Assembly: GCA_963838795.1 (NCBI GenBank)
Contig: CAWISL010000011.1
Location: forward strand, 248,001 to 312,000
Origin: JAIBJN01 sp963838795
GTDB taxonomy: Bacteria; Actinomycetota; Thermoleophilia; Gaiellales; Gaiellaceae
DNA: 64,000 bases
Direction of reading: 5' to 3'
A model generated the notes under the pieces. It worked only from the letters and a program-made list of their open reading frames with translations, was not told the DNA's origin and did no database searches. Made by a program: the position numbers and the translations under genes. Below are positions 1 to 7,463 of the stretch, piece by piece; the first letter of the stretch is position 1, and every line of letters starts with the position of its first letter.

Positions 1-275
1 ACGTCGCGCTCGTAGACGCCCTTCTGCACGTGGTCGGGGAGGAGGATGGAGACGAGCTGCGCGCCGCGAGCTGCCTCGGCGAACGTCTTGACCGTGAGCC
101 CGGCATCCTCGGCGGCCGCCCAGGACGAGCTCCCCTCGCGGAGCCCGACTTCGACCTCGACGCCCGAGTCGCGCAGGTTGAGCGCGTGGGCGTGACCCTG
201 GCTGCCGTAGCCGAGGACGGCCACCTTGCCGGAGAGGAGGTCGACGGCGCCTTCGCGATGGACTGTTGCTGCCAT
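1..275 (-). CDS. ilvC: Ketol-acid reductoisomerase, N-terminal part (cut by window edge)
   Basis: Second common enzyme of valine/isoleucine synthesis: NADPH-dependent isomeroreduction of acetolactate or acetohydroxybutyrate. Only the first ~91 residues are inside the window. They include the Rossmann nucleotide motif GYGSQGHAHALNLRDSG and the following LLPDHVQ segment, both typical of class I KARI. ATG at 273-275 is chosen because a purine-rich GAGAAAGGAAA lies just upstream. It is the last visible gene of the leader-leuA-leuB-like-ilvB-ilvN-ilvC operon, 32 bases after the ilvN stop. The C-terminal knotted domain is outside the window. Confidence 0.95.
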   Translation of the reverse strand, partial: MAATVHREGAVDLLSGKVAVLGYGSQGHAHALNLRDSGVEVEVGLREGSSSWAAAEDAGLTVKTFAEAARGAQLVSILLPDHVQKGVYERD

Positions 276-307
276 GGGAGCGTTTCCTTTCTCGATGTCG
301 GGCATCT

Positions 308-820
308 CTACCGAAGGATGTGCTGAGGACGAGGGCTGCGGCCTGCGGAAGCCCGCGCGAGCCCGATCCGGCCCGTGCGGGCGAGCTCGATCAAGCCGTG
401 GGGTCGGAGGAGCTCCTCGAAGGACTCGAGCTGCTCCGGCGTCCCGACGACCTCGAAGACCATGGAGTCGGGGCCGAGGTCGGCGACACGGGCGTCGAAG
501 ACGTCGGCGAGCGCGATCAGCTCCGCGCGCCGGCTGGGGTCGGCCGAGACGCGGACGAGCGCGAGCTCGCGCTCCACGGCCTCGCCGGCCTGGAGCGTCG
601 AGACGCGGAGGACGTTCACGAGCTTGTGCATCTGCTTCTCGATCTGCTCGAGCAGCGCGGCCGGGCAGTCGACGGTGAGCACGATGCGCGAGACGTCGTG
701 GCGCTCGGTCGGCCCAACGGCCAGGCTCTCGATGTTGAAGCCGCGCCGGGCGAACATGTTCGAGACGCGGGCGAGGGCGCCTGGTCGGTTCTCGACGAGG
801 ACGGAGACCGTATGGGTCAC
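308..820 (-). CDS. ilvN: Acetolactate synthase small (regulatory) subunit
   Basis: Regulatory subunit of acetohydroxyacid synthase, which binds valine and activates the large subunit. The 170 residues contain an N-terminal ACT domain (about 3-75, beginning TVSVLVENRPGALARVSNMF) and a C-terminal ACT-like half (about 80-160). This is the usual length for bacterial IlvN. It starts 7 bases after the ilvB stop, so co-translation with its partner is expected. Valine feedback on the enzyme is known for the family. The long open frames antisense to it are shadows. Confidence 0.96.
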   Translation of the reverse strand: MTHTVSVLVENRPGALARVSNMFARRGFNIESLAVGPTERHDVSRIVLTVDCPAALLEQIEKQMHKLVNVLRVSTLQAGEAVERELALVRVSADPSRRAELIALADVFDARVADLGPDSMVFEVVGTPEQLESFEELLRPHGLIELARTGRIGLARASAGRSPRPQHILR

Positions 821-827
821 GTGCGGC

Positions 828-2546
828 TCACGCCTCGACGGTCTCCTCCTCGGAGAACTCGATCACGTCGGTCGCGGCCCCTCCTGCGGGGATCATCGGG
901 AAGCACTTCTCCTCCGGATCACAGCGGGCGTCGACGACCGCGGTGCGGCCGCATGCGAGCGCCTCTTCGAGAACGCCCTCGAGCTCGTCGTGGGACTCGA
1001 CCGTGAAGCCGGCCGCTCCGTACGCCTCGGCGAGCTGGGCGTAGTCGGGCACCTGGTGCGTGAGGTGCGTCTCGGAGAAGCGGTTCGCGTAGAACATCTC
1101 CTGCCACTGCCGTACCATCCCGAGCCAGCCGTTGTTGACGATCACGACGACGATCGGGAGCCCCTCGAGGACCGAGGTGGCGAGCTCCTGGCAGGTCATC
1201 TGGAAGCAGCCGTCGCCGTCGATGCAGACGACGGTCGCCTCCGGCCGGGCAGCCTTGGCCCCGACCGCCGCGGGCAGGCCGTAGCCCATCGTTCCCAGGC
1301 CGCCGGAGGTGATGAACGTTCGGGGCCTGTCGCAGACGAGGTACTGCATCGCCCACATCTGGTGCTGGCCGACGCCGGTGGTCCAGATGACGTCCTGGCC
1401 GGCCGTCAGGTCACGTAGCGTCTCGACGACCGCCTGTGGCTTCAGGTATTCGCCCTCCCCCACGTAGCGGTAGGGGAACTCCTCGCGCCAGTCGTCGAGC
1501 TGACGGCGCCAGGTGGCCGGGCCCTCACGCCCCGGCTGAGCCTCGGCCCGGAACGCCTTTGCGAGCTCGGCGAGAGCGAGCTTCAGGGGGCCGGTGACGG
1601 GGATGTCGGCATGGCGGAGCTTTCCGATCTCGGCGGCGTCGATGTCGAAGTGGACCACCTTCGCGCCGGGAGCGAACGCGGAGAGCTTGCCGGTGACTCG
1701 GTCGTCGAAGCGGGCGCCGACGGCGACGATCAGGTCTGCCTTGTTCAAGCCCCAGTTCGCCCACTTGGATCCGTGCATCCCGGGCGGGCCGTAGCAGAGC
1801 GGGTGGGTCTCCGGGAACGCGCTCTTCGCCATCAGGGTCGTGATCACCGGCGTGCCCGCGGTCTCCGCCAGCTCGAGGAGCTCGTCGGTGGCGTCTCCGT
1901 TGACCACGCCGCCTCCCACGTAGAGGACAGGCCGCGAGGCGGCGAGCAGGGCTCTCGCCGCCTCCCGAACCTGTCGCGGGTGGACACTGGCAGGTGGTCT
2001 CCACCCTGGGAGATCGACTTGATGGGGGTAGGTGAAGTCGATCTCCGCCTCCTGCACGTCCTTGGCGACATCCACGAGGACCGGGCCTGAACGCCCGGTT
2101 CGGGCGACGTGGAAGGCCGCTTTGAGGACATGCGGGAGATCCTCGACGTCCTGCACCAGCCACGAGTGCTTGACGATCGGAAGCGTGATGCCCGTCGCGT
2201 CCGTCTCCTGGAACGCGTCCGTCCCGATCAGGCTCGTCCGCACCTGGCCCGTGATGCAGACGAGCGGGGTCGAGTCCATCCAGGCATCGGCGATGGGCGT
2301 CACGAGATTGGTGACCCCCGGGCCCGAGGTCGCCATCGCCACGCCGACCTTGCCGGAGGCGCGGGCATAGCCCTCGGCCATGTGCCCCGCGCCCTGCTCG
2401 TGGCGGGCGAGGACGTGGCGCACCGTCGTGCCGCGCGCGAAGGCGTCGTAGAGCGGGAGGATGGCGCCCCCGGGGATGCCGAAGGCGATGTCGACGCCCT
2501 CGGCCTCGAGCGAGCGCAGGATCGCGTCCGAGCCGAGCATCTTCAT
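828..2546 (-). CDS. ilvB: Acetolactate synthase large (catalytic) subunit
   Basis: Thiamine-diphosphate enzyme condensing two pyruvates, or pyruvate and 2-oxobutyrate, in branched-chain amino acid synthesis. It has 572 residues, the normal length. The catalytic glutamate is E50 in the segment LARHEQGAGHMAEGYA. The C-terminal ThDP/Mg site shows the GDG...NN motif in IDGDGCFQMTCQEL followed by VIVNNGWLGMV. Its ATG overlaps the stop of the leuB-like gene upstream (ATGA), which is translational coupling. It pairs with ilvN directly downstream. Confidence 0.97.
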   Translation of the reverse strand: MKMLGSDAILRSLEAEGVDIAFGIPGGAILPLYDAFARGTTVRHVLARHEQGAGHMAEGYARASGKVGVAMATSGPGVTNLVTPIADAWMDSTPLVCITGQVRTSLIGTDAFQETDATGITLPIVKHSWLVQDVEDLPHVLKAAFHVARTGRSGPVLVDVAKDVQEAEIDFTYPHQVDLPGWRPPASVHPRQVREAARALLAASRPVLYVGGGVVNGDATDELLELAETAGTPVITTLMAKSAFPETHPLCYGPPGMHGSKWANWGLNKADLIVAVGARFDDRVTGKLSAFAPGAKVVHFDIDAAEIGKLRHADIPVTGPLKLALAELAKAFRAEAQPGREGPATWRRQLDDWREEFPYRYVGEGEYLKPQAVVETLRDLTAGQDVIWTTGVGQHQMWAMQYLVCDRPRTFITSGGLGTMGYGLPAAVGAKAARPEATVVCIDGDGCFQMTCQELATSVLEGLPIVVVIVNNGWLGMVRQWQEMFYANRFSETHLTHQVPDYAQLAEAYGAAGFTVESHDELEGVLEEALACGRTAVVDARCDPEEKCFPMIPAGGAATDVIEFSEEETVEA

Positions 2547-3478
2547 GCGGTGACTCCCGCGAACTCGGTGTCCCTGCGGGCCGCGGGCAGCGACGCGAGC
2601 AGGGTGTCCATGAACTCCCTCGTCGTCGCGCCCGCTCCCGAGGAGAGCATGTCCGGCGTGCGCACGCCGGTCTCGAGGGTCTCGAGGACGCCGCGCTCGA
2701 GCGTGCGCGAGGCGCTGCGCTCGCCGAGGCCCTCGCCCAGCATGAGCGCGGCCGCCAGCAGCATCGCGCTCGGGTTGGCGACGCCCTGGCCGGCGATCTC
2801 GAGCGCCGAGCCGTGCGTCGGCCCGAACATGCCCTTACCGTCGGGGCCGACCCTCCCCGAAGCGACCATCCGGGTGCCCTGGTGGGCGAACGCGGCGGTG
2901 CTCGCGAGCGCCTCGGCGAAGGGCTGCTCGCTCGCGATGACGTCGAACTCCGACGGGTCGCGCAGGAGCCCGGTGACCGCTGCCTCGAACGGCAGTTGAT
3001 CGACCAGCACGCCCTCCCAGCGCTCGGCGGCCACGGCGAGCGCGGCGTGCCACGGAGGACTGGTCCCGATCGACGTCAGCCGCGCGCGGCGGCTGAATGC
3101 CAGCCGAAAGGCGCTGTCGACTGCGAGCTGGACGGCGTCGTCGGGGAGCGGGCTGACGACGGCGAGCTCGCTGCCGCGGGCGCAGACCCGCGTGATCCGC
3201 CAGCGGAGGTCGAGCTCGGCCTTCAGCAGCTCAAGGGCCGGCTCACGGGTCGCGGCGACCAGCATGGCGTCGGCCTCGGCGCAGGCGGCTCGCGTCACGG
3301 ACGGCAGCGGATGCCCGAAGCGGCGCACCGCGTCGCCGCCGAAGGGCACGTGCACCTCGTCGACCTGGAAGCCGTGCATGCCCGAGACGACCGCGAGCGC
3401 GCGGCTCGCCTCGGCCGTCACCTCGGGCCCGATGCCGTCGCCGGACAGGCACGCGACGGTGTAGCGCTTCTTCCTCAT
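2543..3478 (-). CDS. Degenerate 3-isopropylmalate dehydrogenase-like protein
   Basis: A protein of the isocitrate/isopropylmalate dehydrogenase fold, 311 residues from an ATG (MRKKRYTVACLSGDGIGPEV) against ~350 for true LeuB. The N-terminal GDGIGPEV loop and the NAD-site segment HGSALEIAGQGVANP are well kept. The substrate-binding middle is shortened, and the family stretches expected to carry the catalytic lysine (SVDKANVL) and metal-binding aspartates (GDILSD) read SIGTSPPW and AEALAS. One aspartate (LVDQLPF) remains. It is coupled to leuA upstream and ilvB downstream by ATGA overlaps. Seen: missing residues. Inferred: either not an ordinary IPM dehydrogenase, or a pseudoenzyme kept for another role. 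A full leuB may exist elsewhere in the genome. Confidence 0.8.
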   Translation of the reverse strand: MRKKRYTVACLSGDGIGPEVTAEASRALAVVSGMHGFQVDEVHVPFGGDAVRRFGHPLPSVTRAACAEADAMLVAATREPALELLKAELDLRWRITRVCARGSELAVVSPLPDDAVQLAVDSAFRLAFSRRARLTSIGTSPPWHAALAVAAERWEGVLVDQLPFEAAVTGLLRDPSEFDVIASEQPFAEALASTAAFAHQGTRMVASGRVGPDGKGMFGPTHGSALEIAGQGVANPSAMLLAAALMLGEGLGERSASRTLERGVLETLETGVRTPDMLSSGAGATTREFMDTLLASLPAARRDTEFAGVTA

Positions 3479-4620
3479 CGCACGCTCACCTCCTCGAACA
3501 CGTCCCCGAGGGTCACGTGCTTTCGTGTATCGGCAAGTTGCTTGAAGCGCACGAACGCCTCGTTCAGCGCCGTGCGGTCGAGCTTGATCCCGGCCTCGGT
3601 GCACGCCCGTGTGAATGCGTGGCGCCCCGAGTGCTTGCCGAGCGGAAGCGACATGACGAGGCCGAGCTCGGTGGGATCCATGATCTGGTAGGTCTGGGCG
3701 TCCTTGAGCATCCCGTCCTGATGGATGCCGGCCTCGTGGGCGAACGCGCTCGCACCGACGATTGCCTTGTTGCGCTGGACGCGATAGCCGGTTCGCTCCT
3801 CGACGAGGCGGGAGGTGCGGCCGATCTCGCCGACGTCGACGCCGGTCTTGGCCCCGAGCGCCGCCTCGCGGACGCGCAGCGCCATGACGACCTCCTCGAG
3901 CGCCGCGTTTCCCGCCCGCTCGCCGAGGCCGTTGATCGTCGCCTCGACCTGTGTCGCCCCGGCCTGGATGCCTGCGAGCGTGTTGGCGACGGCCAGGCCC
4001 AGGTCGTCGTGACAGTGCACCGAGAGCTGGGCGTGCTCCAGCTCGGGGCAGAGCCTGACGACCTCGCAGAGGAAGTCCGCATACTCCTGGGGAAGGCAGT
4101 AGCCGACGGTGTCGGGGAGGTTGATCGTCGTCGCCCCGGCGCGAACTGCCTCGCCGCAGACGCGCGCCGCGAACTCGGGCTCCGAGCGGGTCGCGTCCTC
4201 GCAGGAGAACTCGACCTCGTCAGCGAGGCTGCGGGCGTAGCCGCAGGCCCAGCGGGTCTGCTCGACGACCTCCTCCGGCTCGAGCCGAAGCTTTCGCTCC
4301 ATGTGGATGGGGCTGGTGGCGATGAAGACGTGAATGCGGGATCGGCGCGCGTTCGCGAGGGACTCCGCGGCCGCGTCGATGTCCTCCTTGCGCGTGCGCG
4401 CAAGCGAGGCGACGGTGGGACGCTCGACCGCGGCGGCGACTGCCCTCACGCCTTCGAAGTCTCCCGGCGAGGAAACCGAGAACCCTGCCTCGACGATGTC
4501 GACTCCGAGCCGCTCGAGCTGCGTCCCGATCTCCACCTTCTCGTCCGGCGACAGCGCGATTCCGGGCGACTGCTCGCCGTCGCGCAACGTCGTGTCGAAG
4601 ATCGTGATTCTGCGGCTCAC
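3475..4620 (-). CDS. leuA: 2-Isopropylmalate synthase-family enzyme lacking the leucine-regulatory domain
   Basis: DRE-TIM metallolyase condensing acetyl-CoA with a 2-oxoacid, most likely 2-oxoisovalerate, given the ilv/leu context. Motifs: TTLRDGEQSPG at the N-terminus, metal-site HCHDDLGLAVAN, and NGLGERAGNAALEEVV typical of LeuA. At 381 residues it ends soon after the subdomain FKQLADTRKHVTLGDVF, so the ~130-residue C-terminal allosteric domain of ordinary LeuA (about 510 residues) is absent. The start is GTG 4618-4620 with AGAGGAT upstream. Homocitrate or citramalate synthase are alternatives. First enzyme gene of the operon, behind a putative attenuator. Confidence 0.85.
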   Translation of the reverse strand: MSRRITIFDTTLRDGEQSPGIALSPDEKVEIGTQLERLGVDIVEAGFSVSSPGDFEGVRAVAAAVERPTVASLARTRKEDIDAAAESLANARRSRIHVFIATSPIHMERKLRLEPEEVVEQTRWACGYARSLADEVEFSCEDATRSEPEFAARVCGEAVRAGATTINLPDTVGYCLPQEYADFLCEVVRLCPELEHAQLSVHCHDDLGLAVANTLAGIQAGATQVEATINGLGERAGNAALEEVVMALRVREAALGAKTGVDVGEIGRTSRLVEERTGYRVQRNKAIVGASAFAHEAGIHQDGMLKDAQTYQIMDPTELGLVMSLPLGKHSGRHAFTRACTEAGIKLDRTALNEAFVRFKQLADTRKHVTLGDVFEEVSVR

Positions 4621-4634
4621 TGCTCATCCTCTCT

Positions 4635-4726
4635 GCCTCCGGCTGGAGGCGCATTACTCCTGTGGTTAGGTCGGCGTCTGCGCCTGCTCGGCGCGTGAGT
4701 CGCGTTCTCCCCCTAGAGGGGGAGAA
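4635..4726 (-). promoter_or_regulatory. Candidate attenuator hairpins in the leuA leader
   Basis: In the minus-strand transcript, hairpin 1:2 (4705-4726) has 10-base arms TTCTCCCCCT and AGGGGGAGAA around the leader stop codon. Hairpin 3:4 (4635-4650) has arms GCCTCC and GGAGGC with a 4-base loop, just before the leuA ribosome site and GTG. Segment 2 (GGGGGAG) can instead pair with segment 3 (CCTCC), giving mutually exclusive folds. No U-tract follows, so control by hiding the GGAGG ribosome-binding region is more likely than termination. The folding logic is inference. Confidence 0.5.
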
Positions 4727-4811
4727 TGGCGATGAGGATGACGACGAGGACGAGCGCGAGCGCCCGGACGGAGCCGGTGGCGCTGGGCGATGTGGTCTCG
4801 TTCCTCGTCAA
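4713..4811 (-). CDS. Branched-chain amino acid leader peptide (putative attenuator peptide)
   Basis: A 32-codon open frame just upstream of leuA, from TTG 4809-4811 to TAG 4713-4715. The last 16 residues read ALALVLVVILIAILPL, of which 12 are Leu, Val or Ile. This is the composition of leader peptides that sense charged branched-chain tRNAs (compare the known ilvL). The stop codon sits in the loop of a strong hairpin (4705-4726). The start codon is uncertain: there is no clear ribosome site and the predicted transcript begins only a few bases upstream. A chance hydrophobic frame cannot be excluded, but position and composition fit attenuation. Confidence 0.6.
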   Translation of the reverse strand: MTRNETTSPSATGSVRALALVLVVILIAILPL

Positions 4812-4821
4812 GCTGCGTTGA

Positions 4822-4851
4822 AGTGTGGTGATAGCGGGGTGCGCTTGTCAA
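4822..4851 (-). promoter_or_regulatory. Predicted promoter of the leu-ilv operon
   Basis: On the minus strand a perfect -35 TTGACA (4846-4851) is followed after 18 bases by CACACT (4822-4827), a weak -10. Transcription would start near 4815, close to the leader-peptide TTG. Confidence 0.4.
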
Positions 4852-4861
4852 GCCCCAACGG

Positions 4862-4879
4862 CGTGACAGGCCTGTCACG
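4862..4879. promoter_or_regulatory. 18-bp perfect palindrome between divergent leu-ilv and GMC genes
   Basis: CGTGACAGG followed directly by its reverse complement CCTGTCACG. It lies 10 bases upstream of the predicted leu-ilv -35 box and about 55 bases upstream of the divergent oxidoreductase. This is a plausible dimeric regulator site. The regulator is unknown. Confidence 0.45.
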
Positions 4880-4934
4880 AGTTGCGCGCAGCACTCCCGG
4901 TGTTAGCCTCGCCGGCGACGTGGCGGTCAGCGAC

Positions 4935-6584
4935 ATGCACTTCGACGCGATCGTGGTGGGCTCCGGCTTCGGCGGCTCCGTGCTCGCCTACAGGCTGGCC
5001 GAAGCTGGCCGGTCGGTCTGCGTCCTCGAGCGCGGCAAGCCCTACCCGCCGGGCTCGTTTCCGCGCAGCCCGCGCGAGCTTTCCACGGCCTTCTGGGATC
5101 CGAGCGAGGGCCTGTACGGGCTCTTCAACGTCTGGTCCTTCAAGGGCCTCGGGGCGGTGGTCTCGAGTGGGCTGGGCGGCGGCTCGCTCATCTACGCGAA
5201 CGTCCTGCTCCGCAAGCCCGAGCGCTGGTTCGTCCAGGAGGACCTGGCAAAGGGCGGCTACGAGCACTGGCCGGTGAGCCGGTCCGACCTCGATCCCCAC
5301 TACGACCGTGTCGAGACGATGCTCGACGGGCAGCGCTATCCCTTCGCCGACACGACGCCCAAGACCGCGGCTCTCCGGGACGTAGGGAAGAAACTGGGGC
5401 GCGAGCTCATCCTCCCGAAGCTCGCGGTTACCTTCGCCAACGAGGGGGACGAGCCGGCCGTCGGGGTGCCGATCCGCGAAGAGCGCCCGAACCTCCACGG
5501 CGTGCCCCGCTACACCTGCCGCCTGGTGGGCGAGTGCGACATCGGCTGCAACTTCGGATCGAAAAACACGCTCGACCTCAACTACCTCTCCGAGGCGAAG
5601 CGGCACGGCGCCGAGATCTGGGCTCGGAGCGAAGTCCGCTCGTTCGAGCCGAGGGAGGGCGGCGGCTACGTCGTTCACTACGTCGAGCACGACGCCGCCG
5701 ACGAGGGACGGAAGCTCGACACGGGCGACCCCCACGTGCGCCCGGAGCGGCGGCTGACCTGCGACCGGCTCGTCCTTGCCGCCGGAACCTTGGGCTCGAC
5801 GTACCTGCTGCTCAAGAGCCGCGCCGCCTTCCCCGGGCTGAGCCGCAAGCTCGGCACGCGGTTCGGCGGGAATGGAGACCTCCTCACGTTCGCGGTCGGT
5901 GCCGATCGGCCGCTGGAGCCCAGCTACGGGCCGGTGATCACGGGCGCGCTCCACGTCCCCGACGCCCTGGACGGAGGCCCGGGTCGGGGGTTCTACGTCG
6001 AGGATGCCGGCTTCCCGGAGTTCGCCGCCTGGCTCGTTCAGGCGACGCAGGGCCCAGGCGCGCTCTGGCGCTTTCGCCGGGTCGCGGCCCGCGTCGTCCT
6101 GGGCCTGCTTCGGCGTCAGCCCGAGGTCGACCTATCGGCCGAGGTCTCCCGGCTCCTCTCGAACACGCGCGTCGCGGCAGGCTCGCTCCCCCTCCTCGGG
6201 ATGGGGCGGGACATTCCCGACGGGACGATGGAGCTCACGGAAGGAGGGTCGCTCCAAGTGGACTGGGTCAAGGGCAAGTCGGGACCGTTCTTCGACCGCC
6301 TGGGCGACTTCGCCAGCGAGATCGCGGAGGCTCTGGGAGCCAGGTTCAAGCGGAACCCGACCTGGTACCTCGGCCGGCTCATCACCGTGCACCCGCTCGG
6401 CGGCTGCCCGCTGGGGAGGACCATCGACGAGGGCGTCGTCGACCCGTACGGCGAGGTCTTCGGCTACCCGGGCTTCACGATCGCCGACGGCTCGGTGATG
6501 CCAGGCCCGGTGGGGCCGAACCCGTCGCTGACGATCGCAGCGCTGGCCGACCGCTTCGCCGACCGGGCTACCGAAAACGCCTAG
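4935..6584 (+). CDS. GMC-family FAD oxidoreductase (cholesterol-oxidase-like)
   Basis: A glucose-methanol-choline flavoenzyme of 549 residues that should oxidise an alcohol, possibly a sterol-like or bulky hydroxyl. The FAD-binding Rossmann motif VVGSGFGGSVLAYRLAEAG is at residues 7-25. The segment GLGGGSLIYANV and the C-terminal signature HPLGGCPLG...GPNPSLTIAALADR are diagnostic for the cholesterol oxidase branch. No signal peptide is seen with the ATG at 4935. A GTG at 4920 would add five residues. The frame is open further upstream, but that sequence is the leu-ilv leader. It converges on a small membrane gene with a few bases of overlap. The substrate is not determined. Confidence 0.85.
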   Translation: MHFDAIVVGSGFGGSVLAYRLAEAGRSVCVLERGKPYPPGSFPRSPRELSTAFWDPSEGLYGLFNVWSFKGLGAVVSSGLGGGSLIYANVLLRKPERWFVQEDLAKGGYEHWPVSRSDLDPHYDRVETMLDGQRYPFADTTPKTAALRDVGKKLGRELILPKLAVTFANEGDEPAVGVPIREERPNLHGVPRYTCRLVGECDIGCNFGSKNTLDLNYLSEAKRHGAEIWARSEVRSFEPREGGGYVVHYVEHDAADEGRKLDTGDPHVRPERRLTCDRLVLAAGTLGSTYLLLKSRAAFPGLSRKLGTRFGGNGDLLTFAVGADRPLEPSYGPVITGALHVPDALDGGPGRGFYVEDAGFPEFAAWLVQATQGPGALWRFRRVAARVVLGLLRRQPEVDLSAEVSRLLSNTRVAAGSLPLLGMGRDIPDGTMELTEGGSLQVDWVKGKSGPFFDRLGDFASEIAEALGARFKRNPTWYLGRLITVHPLGGCPLGRTIDEGVVDPYGEVFGYPGFTIADGSVMPGPVGPNPSLTIAALADRFADRATENA

Positions 6585-6763
6585 CGGAAGCGGCGAACGA
6601 GGGCGCGGGCTCCGGCGGCCAAGAGGAGCGCGCCGAAGGCCATCGCCATCAGCTCGCCGATGACGTGCGCCGCATCGGGCGATTCGGTAGGGCTCAAGAG
6701 GCCGCTCGCGATGATCGCCCCTCCCCAGAGGACCCCGACCGTGCCGAGGATCGTCGCGCGCAC
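6581..6763 (-). CDS. Small two-helix membrane protein
   Basis: A 60-residue protein with two hydrophobic segments (about 5-23 and 36-53) and an Arg-rich end (ARALVRRFR), so it is probably an inner-membrane hairpin. GTG start at 6761-6763. Its stop overlaps the stop of the convergent GMC gene. No family is recognised. It could be a chance frame, but the clean hydrophobic pattern and positive end favour a real gene. Confidence 0.45.
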   Translation of the reverse strand: MRATILGTVGVLWGGAIIASGLLSPTESPDAAHVIGELMAMAFGALLLAAGARALVRRFR

Positions 6764-6822
6764 GGTTCACTCATCGGCCCGGCAGGGCCCCGGCTTGAGA
6801 TCCGATTCCGCATACTGCCGCC

Positions 6823-7410
6823 GTGGGCCAGGAGCTGGGGAAAGACGGCAAGCCGATCCTCCTCTTCGCTTCGCAGGCGGAGTGGGAAGCGTGGCTCGAC
6901 GCGGAGCACGCGGCATCCGACGGCGTCTGGGTCAAGTTCGCCAAGAAGGGCTCCGGCGTCGAGACCGTCGTGTACGCGGAAGCCCTCGAAGTCGCACTCT
7001 GCTACGGGTGGATCGACAGCCAGGTCTTGCGCTACGACGAGCGCTTCTACCTGCAGAAGTTCACGCCCCGCCGGTCGCGGAGCAAGTGGTCGCGGATCAA
7101 CCGCGAGAAGATCGAGGAGCTGACCGGCGAGGGGCGCATGAAGCCTGCGGGCCTGGCGCAGGCGGAGCTCGCCAAGGCCGATGGGCGGTGGGAAGCCGCG
7201 TACGCGTCGCCCGCGAACATCGAGGTGCCCGACGACCTCGAGCAGGCGCTCGAGGCGAGCCCGAAGGCCGCCGAGTTCTGGGCCGGCCTCAACAAGTCGA
7301 ACCGCTACGCGGTCATCTACCAGCTCGAGGACGCGAAGAAGCCGGAGACGCGGACGCGGCGGCTGGCGAAGTTCGTCGCGATGCTCGAGCGGGGCGAGAA
7401 GCTCTACTAG
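6823..7410 (+). CDS. YdeI/OmpD-associated family protein
   Basis: A 195-residue soluble protein of the YdeI-like family. Family hallmarks are the N-terminal segment with WEAWLDAEHAASDGVWVKFAKK, the central VALCYGWIDSQV, the FTPRRSRSKWSRINR stretch and the C-terminal helix-rich part ending RTRRLAKFVAMLERGE. Some members are annotated as bacteriocin-protection proteins, but the molecular function is not established. GTG start at 6823. It stands alone on the plus strand ahead of the FAD oxidoreductase gene, 53 bases away. Confidence 0.8.
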   Translation: MGQELGKDGKPILLFASQAEWEAWLDAEHAASDGVWVKFAKKGSGVETVVYAEALEVALCYGWIDSQVLRYDERFYLQKFTPRRSRSKWSRINREKIEELTGEGRMKPAGLAQAELAKADGRWEAAYASPANIEVPDDLEQALEASPKAAEFWAGLNKSNRYAVIYQLEDAKKPETRTRRLAKFVAMLERGEKLY

Positions 7411-7463
7411 CCCTGCACTCGTCCGGCGCATAGAGTCTTGCGGTCTGGCACAAGGAGGTGCCC

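Noticed and set aside
4735..4824. Short plus-strand frame in the leuA leader
   Set aside because: It is the reverse strand of the leader peptide and has no ribosome site or conserved feature.
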